From positions 1 to 64,000 of the forward strand of contig NZ_JACSNR010000005.1 in the NCBI RefSeq assembly GCF_016901815.1: a stretch of DNA of 64,000 nucleotides, given 5' to 3'. The notes beneath the pieces were generated by a model, which was given only the letters and a program-made list of their open reading frames with translations, searched no databases and was not told the origin of the DNA. This document shows, one piece after another, positions 17,572-26,269 of the stretch; the first letter of the stretch is position 1; each line of letters starts with the position of its first letter. The position numbers and the translations under genes are program-made. Origin of the DNA: Hydrogenoanaerobacterium saccharovorans. Lineage in GTDB: Bacteria > Bacillota > Clostridia > Oscillospirales > Ruminococcaceae.

Positions 17572-17600
17572 TTGTGAAGCGGTTTTTATTTTGATAAAAT
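17572..17600 (+). promoter_or_regulatory. Putative promoter of the CBS-domain gene
   Basis: TTGTGA (17572-17577), a 17-base spacer and TAAAAT (17595-17600), about 78 bases before the start codon. Confidence 0.55.
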
Positions 17601-17677
17601 AGTAATGATAGTTTATAAGAAGCTGTCCGGCCTCTGGCTGAAATTCTATATTGATATAAAATTGGAGTTGAACAAAT

Positions 17678-18955
17678 TTGAACACATCGGACTGTATATT
17701 GCTTGCGGTACTGCTGGCATTTTCAGCGTATTTTTCCGCATCGGAAACAGCCCTTTCCACCGTCAACAAGATCCGCCTGAAAAGTTATGCGGATAACGGC
17801 AGCAAGAAGGCCAAGATCGCCCTGGATATCGCAGAGAACTATGACCGCACCATTTCCACCATCCTGGTGGGGAATAATGTGGTGAACACCGCTTCCGCCG
17901 CCCTGATGACCACGGTGACCACGGCCCTGTTCGGCGCGTCGGGTGCTGTGATTGCCACCGCAGTCACCACTGTGCTGGTGCTCGTCTTCGGTGAGATCCT
18001 GCCCAAAACCTATGGTAAGGAAAACAGCGAAAAGCTGGCGTTGACCATTGCTGGATCGATGCATTTTCTGATCGTTCTGCTCACTCCGGTTGTAAGCATC
18101 TTCCGGTTGCTTCAATGGGCCATGGTACGGCTCTGTTCTAAGGGAGACAAGAGCCCGTCCGTGACCGAAGAAGAGCTCAAATATATTCTGGACACCATCG
18201 AGGAAGAGGGTGTCATGAAGGAGGACGAAGCCCAGCTGGTGCAGTCGGCTCTGGATTTCAATGATGTGCCGGTTCAGAAACTGCTCACTCACCGGGTGGA
18301 TCTGGTGGCTGTGGATATTCATGACTCCCTGGACTCCATCCGTCAGGTGGTGCTGGAGGAGCGCTTTACCCGTATCCCGGTCTATGACGGCAATATCGAC
18401 CATGTCATCGGTATTCTCCAGAGCCGGGACTTCCTGGAAGCCCTGGTACGGGGCGGCGAGATTGACCTGCGTTCCATGCTCACCGAACCGCTCTTTGTGC
18501 ATAAGACCAAGACCGCTGCCAGCATGCTGGCGGAATTCAAGCGCCGGAAGGCACACATTGCCATTGTCACCGATGATTACGGCGGCACCATGGGTATCGT
18601 AACCATGGAGGACCTGCTGGAGGAGATCGTCGGCGACATCTGGGACGAGGACGAGGAGGAGGAACTCCCGTTCCAGCAGCTCCCGGACGGCAGCTATGAG
18701 GTCAGCGGTGATATGGATATCGACGACCTGTTCGAGGACTTTGGCTACTATAACCGTCACTTTGAGTCGGAATCCTCCACTGTGGGCGGTTGGGCCATGG
18801 AAATGCTGGAGCATCTGCCCGAGCCCGGCGAGGTGTTCGAATACGATGGCTTTACCGTACAGGTGCTGGAAGTGGACGAACAGCGTGTCACCCGTCTGCG
18901 TGTGACCTTCGACCGGAGCCGTTCCTCCATGGAAGCCAAGGACAACGACGACTGA
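17678..18955 (+). CDS. CNNM/CorC-type membrane protein with CBS domains
   Basis: A 425-residue HlyC/CorC family protein. An N-terminal DUF21 region has about four membrane segments, with FSASETALSTVNKIRLK and ILVGNNVVNTASAAL. A tandem CBS pair (about residues 200-320) follows, and a C-terminal CorC_HlyC domain (GDIWDEDEEEELPFQQ onward) ends the protein. Family members export Mg or other divalent cations, or are simply annotated as hemolysins. TTG 17678 has GGAG at 17664-17667. Confidence 0.92.
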   Translation: MNTSDCILLAVLLAFSAYFSASETALSTVNKIRLKSYADNGSKKAKIALDIAENYDRTISTILVGNNVVNTASAALMTTVTTALFGASGAVIATAVTTVLVLVFGEILPKTYGKENSEKLALTIAGSMHFLIVLLTPVVSIFRLLQWAMVRLCSKGDKSPSVTEEELKYILDTIEEEGVMKEDEAQLVQSALDFNDVPVQKLLTHRVDLVAVDIHDSLDSIRQVVLEERFTRIPVYDGNIDHVIGILQSRDFLEALVRGGEIDLRSMLTEPLFVHKTKTAASMLAEFKRRKAHIAIVTDDYGGTMGIVTMEDLLEEIVGDIWDEDEEEELPFQQLPDGSYEVSGDMDIDDLFEDFGYYNRHFESESSTVGGWAMEMLEHLPEPGEVFEYDGFTVQVLEVDEQRVTRLRVTFDRSRSSMEAKDNDD

Positions 18956-18973
18956 TCCATACCGGAATCACCA

Positions 18974-19018
18974 AAGCCTGCCGCTTTCCCCAAATAGGGA
19001 AGGCCGGCAGGCTTTTTT
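18974..19018 (+). terminator. Terminator after the CBS-domain gene
   Basis: AAGCCTGCCG / CGGCAGGCTT stem with an inner CTTTCCC/GGGAAG helix, then TTTTTT. Confidence 0.92.
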
Positions 19019-19083
19019 CGGTGCAGGATTTACAGAATGCTCACAGGCTGTCCAAATTCGCCCGTGCAAATCAGATGGGAGTA

Positions 19084-19092
19084 TGCTATAAT
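19084..19092 (+). promoter_or_regulatory. Extended -10 promoter of the PAE-repeat gene
   Basis: TGCTATAAT, an extended -10 element; no good -35 lies 17 bases upstream. It is 85 bases before the ATG. Confidence 0.6.
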
Positions 19093-19176
19093 ATCTATGA
19101 TTGACCGGGAAAATCCCGGGTGCATCATGAATGATCCCAGCCGTCTGACGGCTTTGGAAATACAGGAGGACCATAG

Positions 19177-20589
19177 ATGGATGATCAGAAGGAGCGGCTT
19201 GAGCAGGAAGAAGCCGCAGTAAAGGAGCAGACCGCATCGGAGCTCGCAGAACAGACTGCGCAGGTGCCTGCTGCGGCGTCCAAGCGCACCACACGCCGCA
19301 GACGCAAGCCAGCGGCTGAAAAGACAGAACCGGCGGAGCAGACCCAGCTGACTATGGATCAGACTGCGCCGGCAGAAGACGCCGGAAAGACAGCGGAAGA
19401 AACCGCTGAACAGCCGGCCCCCAAGCGGACTGCCTGCCGCCGCAAGACAGGAACCGGCAGCACTGCTTCCAGAACCAGGAAGAAACAGTCCGAGGAGACC
19501 CCGGCAGAGGCCACAGCTCCCGCAGAGCAGCCTGCCGAGAAAACCCCGGCAGAAGCCGCAGCTCCCGCAGAGCAGCCCGCCGAGGAAACCCCAGCAGAGG
19601 CGGCAGCTTCCGCAGAACAGCCTGCCGAGGAACCCCCGGCAGAGGCCGCAGCTTCCGCAGAGCAGCCCGCCGAGGAAGTTCCGGCAGAAGCCGCAGCCCC
19701 CGCAGAGCAGCCTGCCGAGGAAGTTCCGGCAGAGGCCGCAGCCCCCGCAGAGCAGCCCGCTGAGGAAGTCCCGGCAGAGGCGGCTCCCGCAGAACAGCCC
19801 GCCGAGGAAGTTCCGGCAGAAGCCGCAGCCCCCGCAGAAAAGGCAGAGGAACCGGCTCAGAAGAAGCCCCGGAAGAAGCGCGGCAAGCATCGCTATGCAG
19901 CACCGGTGGGCGGCGCCTACATCCTGCTGGCCCTGATCGGCGTGATCGCGGTGATCTATGGCGCGGTACAGCTCTATGGAAAGCTCACCGATAATTCCAA
20001 GCTGCTGCGGCAGATCGAGCGGCAGATCCAGCCGGTGATGATGTTCGACCCGGTTCCCTTCGACAATATCCAGGACGTGGACAACAAGGTGCTGGTCAAG
20101 ACCTCGATCTGGTCCTGCATGTACAGCGACAAGCGCGGCAGCTACACCTATGATGACAACGGCATGATCCTGATTCCGGTATCGGATGTGGAGGTAGCGG
20201 CTGTCAAGCTGTATGGCCCGGAGGTCAAGCTCACCCATACCTCGCTGGATGAGGACGGCATCTCCTACACCTACGACGCGGAGAACAATGTCTACCGGGT
20301 GCCCATGATGGCCCAGGGCGGTTACTATACGCCGATGGTTGTGGATATGCAGAAGAACGGCGATGTCTATGAGGTGACTGTGGGCTATGTAGCACCCGGC
20401 GCCAGCTGGACCACCACCGAGGACGGCGACAGCTACACCCCCACCCCGGATAAGTACATGATCTACCGCATGAAGAAGGAGGACGGCGAATACTACATCG
20501 TCGGCATCAAGGACCCGGGTGAAGCACCTGTGGATACCACCACACCGCCGGATGTTGTGCCTGGTCTCTCCTCGTCGGAAGCGGCATAA
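19177..20589 (+). CDS. PAE-repeat single-pass membrane protein
   Basis: A 470-residue protein. Residues 1-110 are charged and contain basic patches (KRTTRRRRK). Residues about 110-225 are eight or so copies of a 14-15-residue unit of the type AEQPAEEVPAEAAAP. A basic stretch (KKPRKKRGKHRY) precedes one membrane segment (YILLALIGVIAVIYGAVQLY). About 200 residues of apparently folded extracytoplasmic domain follow. The positive-inside rule puts the repeat region in the cytoplasm. AGGAGG at 19165-19170 precedes the ATG. I do not recognise the C-terminal domain; a structural envelope role is a guess. Confidence 0.88.
   Translation: MDDQKERLEQEEAAVKEQTASELAEQTAQVPAAASKRTTRRRRKPAAEKTEPAEQTQLTMDQTAPAEDAGKTAEETAEQPAPKRTACRRKTGTGSTASRTRKKQSEETPAEATAPAEQPAEKTPAEAAAPAEQPAEETPAEAAASAEQPAEEPPAEAAASAEQPAEEVPAEAAAPAEQPAEEVPAEAAAPAEQPAEEVPAEAAPAEQPAEEVPAEAAAPAEKAEEPAQKKPRKKRGKHRYAAPVGGAYILLALIGVIAVIYGAVQLYGKLTDNSKLLRQIERQIQPVMMFDPVPFDNIQDVDNKVLVKTSIWSCMYSDKRGSYTYDDNGMILIPVSDVEVAAVKLYGPEVKLTHTSLDEDGISYTYDAENNVYRVPMMAQGGYYTPMVVDMQKNGDVYEVTVGYVAPGASWTTTEDGDSYTPTPDKYMIYRMKKEDGEYYIVGIKDPGEAPVDTTTPPDVVPGLSSSEAA
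19505..19845 (+). repeat. 42/45-bp coding tandem repeat
   Basis: Near-identical units starting around GCAGAGCAGCCTGCCGAGGA repeat about eight times inside the preceding gene. Some copies differ by one Ala codon (GAAAP versus GAAP forms), as expected from slippage. Confidence 0.85.
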
Positions 20590-20627
20590 ATCCAATACAG
20601 AACTGAGAGCAGCGATGAACTGCCTGA

Positions 20628-20663
20628 AAAGTGTCCCTTGGTTTAACCAGGGGACACTTTTTT
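20628..20663 (+). terminator. Terminator after the PAE-repeat gene
   Basis: AAAGTGTCCC / GGGGACACTTT stem followed by a T-rich tract. Confidence 0.9.
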
Positions 20664-20746
20664 ATTTTATCCGGCTGAAAATCAGTAATTTTTTCTGCAA
20701 TGGAACGGATATGGAACGCTGCGGAAGGGCGAAATGAACACCTCAA

Positions 20747-21102
20747 ATGGTAGAATGGCAGAAACCTGAGAATGAGGTCAGATTATTCCAGAATTTCCGG
20801 ATATTGCATACTGGAGTCTGCAGCGGGACACCCAAAGAGGCTTTCCGGTGCTTCACAGGGGGACTTTGTTGGCAGGTCAGTCGGGCTCCGGATCAGAGGA
20901 CAGAACAGCGCCGCGGGAGAGTGAGAGGGCACAGGGTGTCTTGCAGTTCAAAGATGGCCTGCGGCGGGTCAACACCAAAAAGGCCCGGTGCGATCTGTGG
21001 GATTACCTCTCCCACAGGCCGGAGTACCAGCATCTGTACCGCGGCACCTATATGGCGAATTACAGCTGGGGAGAACTGACCATTGATGAACTGGAACACT
21101 GA
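20747..21102 (+). pseudogene. Remnant of a SARP/BTAD-type regulator (84-aa ORF)
   Basis: Two frames hold pieces of one family. The upstream frame (from about 20760) gives ENEVRLFQNFRILHTG, resembling the winged-helix start of SARP-type regulators. A second frame (GTG 20848 to stop 21102, 84 codons) ends CDLWDYL...YRGTYMANYSWGE, resembling the C-terminal part of such proteins in this clade. A frameshift near 20840 and the loss of the central part would explain it. However, AGAGG at 20836-20840 sits 7 bases before GTG 20848, so the 84-residue protein may still be translated. Its end overlaps the sortase start by 17 bases. Family assignment is from remembered patterns. Confidence 0.45.
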
Positions 21103-21967
21103 GAATCGGAATCCTGTCCGGCCCGGCAGACGACGCCGGGAGCGGCGGGGAAAACAGGCACAGCACTGGCTCAGAGCCGGGATACTAGCCGGGATACTGC
21201 TCTCGCTGCTGATGTTTGTGGTCAGCGGGACGGCACTCGGCCTTCAGTGGAGCCGGTACCGGCAGTCGGAACAGCTCTATCGGAATCTGCGCGCCGAAAG
21301 CCGGGACACAGCCTCTGCCGGTCCCGGGGAGAATTCGGGCGGAAACCGTGCCTTCCAAAAGGATTTTTCCAGCCTCCAAGCCGGAAGCCCCGACACAGTG
21401 GCCTGGATCACCGGAGAGGATACTCCCATCGATTATCCGGTCATGCATACAGATAACAATGAGTATTATCTCTCCCATCTATACAGCGGGGAGGAGAACC
21501 GGTACGGGACGCTGTTTGCGGACTGCCGCAACACCGGGCTGTTCACCGACCCCAACACCGTGATCTATGGGCACAACATGAAAAATGATGCCATGTTCGG
21601 ATCACTGATGGGCTACAAGGAGCAGGCGTACTATGAGGAGCATCCCACGATGACCCTGTATACGCCGGATGGGGATTACACCATCGAGCTGCTCAGCGGT
21701 ACACTGGAAAACGGCGACCGGGAATTTGTGCGGTTCCGCTTTGAGTCGGAGGAGGACTTCACCGGATATATCCAGAGCCTTCAGAGCCGTTCCACCTTCA
21801 GCAGCCATGGGACTGCCGTGCCGGGTGACCGGCTGGTGAGCCTTTGCACCTGCACCTATGAGCAGAACAATGCCCGGTATCTGGTGGTGGGCAGGCTCCT
21901 GCCTGTATCAGAATCGGGGGCGCAGGACGAAAAGGGAACCGTCCGGCAGCAGGATTCTCTGCAATAA
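21086..21967 (+). CDS. srtB: Class B sortase
   Basis: A 293-residue membrane transpeptidase. A basic cytoplasmic N-terminus (RPGRRRRERRGK) precedes one membrane anchor (about residues 29-54). The sortase domain has the catalytic His in VIYGHNMKN (about 163), Cys in LVSLCTC (about 254) and Arg in NARYLVVGR (about 264). The MFGSLMGYKE segment after the His is typical of class B. ATG 21086 or the adjacent TTG 21083 can start; GGGGAG at 21068-21073 serves both. It overlaps the upstream regulator remnant. Class B enzymes in Clostridia prefer (S/N/P)PxTG-like motifs; see the secreted protein at 26270. Confidence 0.93.
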   Translation: MNWNTENRNPVRPGRRRRERRGKQAQHWLRAGILAGILLSLLMFVVSGTALGLQWSRYRQSEQLYRNLRAESRDTASAGPGENSGGNRAFQKDFSSLQAGSPDTVAWITGEDTPIDYPVMHTDNNEYYLSHLYSGEENRYGTLFADCRNTGLFTDPNTVIYGHNMKNDAMFGSLMGYKEQAYYEEHPTMTLYTPDGDYTIELLSGTLENGDREFVRFRFESEEDFTGYIQSLQSRSTFSSHGTAVPGDRLVSLCTCTYEQNNARYLVVGRLLPVSESGAQDEKGTVRQQDSLQ

Positions 21968-21996
21968 AAAACAGCCTGGAATTTTCCGGGCTGTTT
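21966..21996. terminator. Bidirectional terminator, sortase / tatD
   Basis: ACAGCC / GGCTGT stem flanked by A5 and T5 tracts, between convergent genes. Confidence 0.88.
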
Positions 21997-22008
21997 TTGC
22001 GTTTTGTA

Positions 22009-22782
22009 TTATTCCGGCAGTCCGTAGACTGTGCAGGCATTTTTCCAGGTGATGGCAGCCATCTCCTCCGGAGTGAGCCCCTTGAGCTCTGCCATGCGTG
22101 CCAGTGTATACTGCAGCATGGTGGAATCACACCGGCGGCCCCGGAGCGGTTCCGGCGCCATATAGGGACAGTCGGTTTCGATGAGCAGCCGGTCAGCCGG
22201 GGCATACTGTACCACCTCCACAGCCTTGCGGGCATTCTTGAAGGTGAGCACACCGGTAAAGCCGATGTACATTCCCAGCTTGAGAACTTCCTTTGCCATC
22301 TCCACCGAGCCGGAGAAGCAGTGGACAATTCCCCTGGGCTGATATTTCTTCAGCAGGGCCAGGGTGTCATTGACCGCCTCCCGGGTGTGGATAATCACCG
22401 GAATATCCAGTTCCTTTGCCAGGGCCAGCTGGCGCTCAAAGGCCGGGATCTGGATCTCCCTGGGACAGTTGTCCTCATAGTGGTAGTCCAGGCCGATCTC
22501 TCCCAGTGCCCGGACCTTGGGCTCCCGGGCGAATTCCGCCAGTTCCCGGAGGGTTTCATCGCAGATCTCCCGGGCGGAGTCCGGATGGACGCCCACGCTG
22601 GAATAGAGGAAGTCATATTCCTTTCCCAGTTGGATGCCGGTGCGGGAGCTCTCCATGCTGCTCCCCACATTCATCACCCGACGTACCCCATGGGAAGCCA
22701 GGGAGCGGAGCAGCCCGTCCCGGTCGGCGTCAAAGGCGTCATCATCGTAGTGGGCGTGGGAATCAAAGATACCGTCCACCAT
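22009..22782 (-). CDS. tatD: TatD family metal-dependent DNase
   Basis: A 257-residue TIM-barrel metallohydrolase. DSHAHYDD (metal-binding His pair), GEIGLDYHYE, VIIHTREA, HCFSGS and LIETDCPYM follow the TatD signatures. Family members are 3'-5' DNases acting in DNA quality control. Its ATG lies two bases after the metG stop codon; the pair metG-tatD is a conserved Firmicutes operon. Confidence 0.95.
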   Translation of the reverse strand: MVDGIFDSHAHYDDDAFDADRDGLLRSLASHGVRRVMNVGSSMESSRTGIQLGKEYDFLYSSVGVHPDSAREICDETLRELAEFAREPKVRALGEIGLDYHYEDNCPREIQIPAFERQLALAKELDIPVIIHTREAVNDTLALLKKYQPRGIVHCFSGSVEMAKEVLKLGMYIGFTGVLTFKNARKAVEVVQYAPADRLLIETDCPYMAPEPLRGRRCDSTMLQYTLARMAELKGLTPEEMAAITWKNACTVYGLPE

Positions 22783-22784
22783 GG

Positions 22785-24764
22785 TCAGCGTACCTTGGAA
22801 CCAGCGGGAACGCTGTCATCCACGAACAGCACCTTGACATCGTTTTCGCCGGCGTCAGCTGCCAGGATCATGCCCTGGGAGAGTACGCCGCGGAGCTTGG
22901 CAGGCTTGAGGTTCGCCACGATGACGATCTTCTTGCCGATGAGATCTTCCGGCTTGTACCACGGCGCAATGCCCGATACCACCTGACGGCCTTCAGCAGT
23001 GCCGTCGTCCAGGGTCAGGCGCAGCAGCTTGTCTGCCTTGGGCACCGGCTCACAGGCCTTGATCTGGGCCACCCGCAGGTTGACCTTCTGGAAGTCGCCG
23101 ATCTCGATGATGGAAGCCACACCCTCCGGCTTTTCCTCCTTGGGCTCCGACTTCTTTTCCTCGGCCTTGGGAGCTTCAGCGGCAGCCTTGGCAGCACGCT
23201 CGTTCTCCAGGTATTCCAGTTCCTTTTCCATGTCCAGACGGGGGAACAGGTTCTCGCCCTTGTGGACAGTCAGCGGCTCGGTGCGGGCAATATAGCGGGC
23301 ATCGTCCCAGCTGCAGAGGCTGTTCTCACAGCCCAGGGAAGCCAGCATCTTCTCAGAAGTGGCAGGCATGAAGGGGGAGAGCAGGATTGCCGATACACGG
23401 ATCGCTTCGGTGAGGTTAAAGAGCACCGAGGCCAGACGATCCTTCTTGCTCTCGTCCTTGCCCAGAATCCACGGAGCGGTTTCATCGATATACTTATTGG
23501 CGCGGCCCAGTACCTTGAAGATGGCAGCCAGACCATTCTGCAGGGCGAAGGTATCCATCTCCTTCTCATACTCGTCCCGGACACCGTTGATGAGGGCGAT
23601 GAGCTCCTCGTCCACCGGCTCGGCTTCCCGACCGGACGGAATGGTGCCGCCGAAGTACTTCTCGATCATCGAGAGGGAACGGGATACCAGGTTGCCCAGG
23701 TCATTGGCGAGGTCGGTATTGATGGTGCTGATGAGCGCCTCATTGGAGAAGTTGCCGTCCGAGCCGAAGGGGAAGGTGCGCAGCAGGAAGAACCGCAGGG
23801 CATCCACACCATAGTGCTCCGACAGGATATACGGGTCAACCACATTGCCCTTGGACTTGCTCATCTTGCCGCCGTCAATGAGCAGCCAGCCGTGACCGAA
23901 TACATGCTTGGGCAGCGGCAGGTCGAGGCTCATGAGCATAGCGGGCCAGATGATGGAGTGGAAGCGCACGATTTCCTTGCCTACAAAGTGCACATCCGCA
24001 GGCCAGAACTTGTCATAGTCATGGTAGCGGTCGTTGTCATAGCCCAGGGCAGTGATATAGTTCGAAAGGGCATCCACCCATACATAGACCACATGACCGG
24101 GATCAAAGTCCACCGGAATACCCCAGGTGAAGCTGGTACGGGATACACACAGATCCTCCAGGCCGGGCTTGATGAAGTTGTTGACCATCTCATTGACACG
24201 GCTGCGGGGCTGCAGGAAATCAGTGTCCTCCAGCAGATGCTGTACCCGGTCGGCATACTTGCTCAGACGGAAGAAGTATGCCTCCTCCTCCGCATCCACT
24301 ACCGGGCGTCCGCAGTCCGGACAGCAGCCGTCTACCAGCTGATTTTCGGTCCAGAAGCTCTCACAGGGCTTGCAGTACTTGCCCTTGTATACGCCCTTAT
24401 AAATATCACCGTTTTCATACATCTTGCGGAAGATCTTCTGTACGCTCTCCACATGATAGTCATCGGTGGTACGGATAAACCGGTCATTGGAAATATTCAT
24501 CAGCTTCCACAGATCCTTGATTCCGGTGGGGCCTTCTACAATATTGTCCACAAACTGCTTGGGAGTAACGCCGGCATCCTTGGCCTTGTCCTCAATCTTC
24601 TGACCATGCTCATCTGTACCGGTCAGGAACATGACTTCATAGCCCTGCAGCCGCTTGTAACGGGCGACTGCATCTGCCGCTGTCGTACAATAGCTGTGTC
24701 CGATATGCAGCTTGTCCGACGGATAATAAATCGGCGTTGTTATATAAAATGTGCCTTTGCTCAT
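22785..24764 (-). CDS. metG: Methionyl-tRNA synthetase
   Basis: A 659-residue class I synthetase. HIGH appears as PSDKLHIGHSYCTT near the N-terminus and KMSKS as DGGKMSKSKGNVVDPY. Zinc ligands CKPCESFW and CCPDCGRP are present. An anticodon domain and a C-terminal EMAP-like tRNA-binding domain (about the last 110 residues) follow. An in-frame upstream extension exists, but ATG 24764 was chosen because GGAGG at 24772-24776 precedes it and MSKGTFYITTPIYYP is the normal start. Confidence 0.97.
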   Translation of the reverse strand: MSKGTFYITTPIYYPSDKLHIGHSYCTTAADAVARYKRLQGYEVMFLTGTDEHGQKIEDKAKDAGVTPKQFVDNIVEGPTGIKDLWKLMNISNDRFIRTTDDYHVESVQKIFRKMYENGDIYKGVYKGKYCKPCESFWTENQLVDGCCPDCGRPVVDAEEEAYFFRLSKYADRVQHLLEDTDFLQPRSRVNEMVNNFIKPGLEDLCVSRTSFTWGIPVDFDPGHVVYVWVDALSNYITALGYDNDRYHDYDKFWPADVHFVGKEIVRFHSIIWPAMLMSLDLPLPKHVFGHGWLLIDGGKMSKSKGNVVDPYILSEHYGVDALRFFLLRTFPFGSDGNFSNEALISTINTDLANDLGNLVSRSLSMIEKYFGGTIPSGREAEPVDEELIALINGVRDEYEKEMDTFALQNGLAAIFKVLGRANKYIDETAPWILGKDESKKDRLASVLFNLTEAIRVSAILLSPFMPATSEKMLASLGCENSLCSWDDARYIARTEPLTVHKGENLFPRLDMEKELEYLENERAAKAAAEAPKAEEKKSEPKEEKPEGVASIIEIGDFQKVNLRVAQIKACEPVPKADKLLRLTLDDGTAEGRQVVSGIAPWYKPEDLIGKKIVIVANLKPAKLRGVLSQGMILAADAGENDVKVLFVDDSVPAGSKVR

Positions 24765-24803
24765 CGTTTTGCCTCCTTTTGGCTTTTGCAGGAATCTTTC
24801 CTT

Positions 24804-24832
24804 AGTATACCATCTTTTTCCCATAATCTCAA
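24804..24832 (-). promoter_or_regulatory. Promoter of metG-tatD
   Basis: On the minus strand: TTGAGA (24827-24832), a 17-base spacer and TATACT (24804-24809). Confidence 0.85.
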
Positions 24833-24924
24833 CGAAAAGCCCCGCAATTTCTCCGGTTCCCAGCAGGTTTTTCATGGGGAATTGTGTTTTGCTGCCGGTT
24901 TATCACTTCTATGTCAGATAGTGC

Positions 24925-24954
24925 TTGTATCTTTCCTGTGGAAAATGCTACAAT
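24925..24954 (+). promoter_or_regulatory. Promoter of the alpha/beta hydrolase gene
   Basis: TTGTAT (24925-24930), an 18-base spacer and TACAAT (24949-24954). Confidence 0.7.
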
Positions 24955-25012
24955 ATCTTTAGAAAGTTCCCCCTTGATTGATTTCTATTTACAAACAGAG
25001 GAGTGAGGCTTT

Positions 25013-25939
25013 ATGCTGGAATCGTTGCAGTATCGTTCGTCCAATGGCCGTGAGATCGTCTATGCGGATGTGATCACACCCCCTGAAGGAATGGTGCCTC
25101 AGGGAATTGTACAGATCATTCATGGCATGTGTGAACATATCGGACGGTATCATGAATTTATGCAGTATCTGGCAGAACATGGATTTGTAGTCTGCGGACA
25201 TGATCAGATCGGACATGGACGCAGTGCCGCTGTGAATGGCACCGGATATTTTGCTCCCAAGGATGGATGGGATTGTCTGGTACGGGATGCCCGTCAGCTT
25301 ACCATCCTGATCCGGGGCCGGTTCCCCAGTCTGCCGGTGTATCTGCTCGGACACAGTATGGGCAGTTTTGTAGCAAGGGAATATATCACCCGGTATAAAG
25401 ATCTGGATGGCGTTCTGCTCAGCGGTACCGGCGGCAGTAATCCCGCAGCCGGAGCCATGTCCGCCATGATCCGTACCATGATCCCGCTCAAGGGGGAAAA
25501 ATATCGCAGTGACTGGATCAATGAGAAGGTATTCGGCGGGTTCAATCAGGCTTTCCCGGAGGAACCGAGTCCCTTTGCATGGCTCAGCCGGGACGCCGCC
25601 GAAGTAGCCAAATATGAAGCCGATCCCATGTGTGGATTTGTATTCACGCTGTCGGGGTATGCGGATCTGATGAAGCTGATCAGCCGGGTATCCGGTGAAA
25701 AATGGGCCAGACGGGTACCGGTGGAACTGCCGGTGTATCTGTTTTCGGGCAGTTGTGATCCGGTAGGCGGTATGGGCAAGGGAGTCCGGGAAGTGACCGG
25801 CCTGCTCCAGCACAGCGGCCTGCAGCACCTGAAGATGAAGCTGTATCCCGAAGGCCGGCATGAGATGCTCAATGAACTCTGCCGCCAGGAGGTTTATGCC
25901 GATATTCTGGAGTGGCTGGGCCGCAGAAAAAAAGTTTGA
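25013..25939 (+). CDS. Alpha/beta hydrolase, lysophospholipase-like
   Basis: A 308-residue cytoplasmic serine hydrolase similar to monoacylglycerol lipase/lysophospholipase. HGMCEHIGRYHEF gives the oxyanion region. The nucleophile is in GHSMGSF. The Asp is in GSCDPVGG and the His in EGRHEMLNE, so the triad is complete. GAGGAGTGAGG precedes the ATG. It is monocistronic and has no secretion signal. Substrate unknown; acylglycerols or acyl esters are likely. Confidence 0.9.
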   Translation: MLESLQYRSSNGREIVYADVITPPEGMVPQGIVQIIHGMCEHIGRYHEFMQYLAEHGFVVCGHDQIGHGRSAAVNGTGYFAPKDGWDCLVRDARQLTILIRGRFPSLPVYLLGHSMGSFVAREYITRYKDLDGVLLSGTGGSNPAAGAMSAMIRTMIPLKGEKYRSDWINEKVFGGFNQAFPEEPSPFAWLSRDAAEVAKYEADPMCGFVFTLSGYADLMKLISRVSGEKWARRVPVELPVYLFSGSCDPVGGMGKGVREVTGLLQHSGLQHLKMKLYPEGRHEMLNELCRQEVYADILEWLGRRKKV

Positions 25940-26269
25940 TGCCGATGGAATAAAACAGCCAGTCGGGAGCACTATTATTTTGAACGGCTTCCATGGAATT
26001 GGAAAAGGATCGGTTTTGTTACCGAATTGTAACAGTCCGATGGCAATTTCCACCAAAATCCGTAGTCAAAAATGGAAGATGAAAGAAAAATTTCGTAACG
26101 ATACGGGTTTGTGGGTGTATTAGTACAGTTGCTAAAATTGTAAACAATTTGTCACAACTATTGCATATTCTGTGGGTTGCTGATATGATGAAGGTGTAGA
26201 GAAGCTCCCGGCGTTCCCGTAGCCGCAGCTTCTGACAACTGGTTGATTCTAACCTAAGGAGGAAGAACT
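25940..26269 (+). promoter_or_regulatory. Long upstream region of the secreted mosaic protein
   Basis: No gene is seen. A sigma-A promoter lies at 26161-26189: TTGCAT, a 17-base spacer, TATGAT. A perfect palindrome AAATTGT-AA-ACAATTT sits at 26135-26150, ten bases upstream of the -35, and looks like an operator. A GTTAC-N6-GTAAC repeat is near 26017-26032. About 75 bases of leader precede ATG 26270. Confidence 0.65.

Noticed and set aside
22416-24962. 848-codon plus-strand frame opposite metG and tatD
   Set aside because: It is a shadow; the minus-strand genes carry complete synthetase and TatD motifs.
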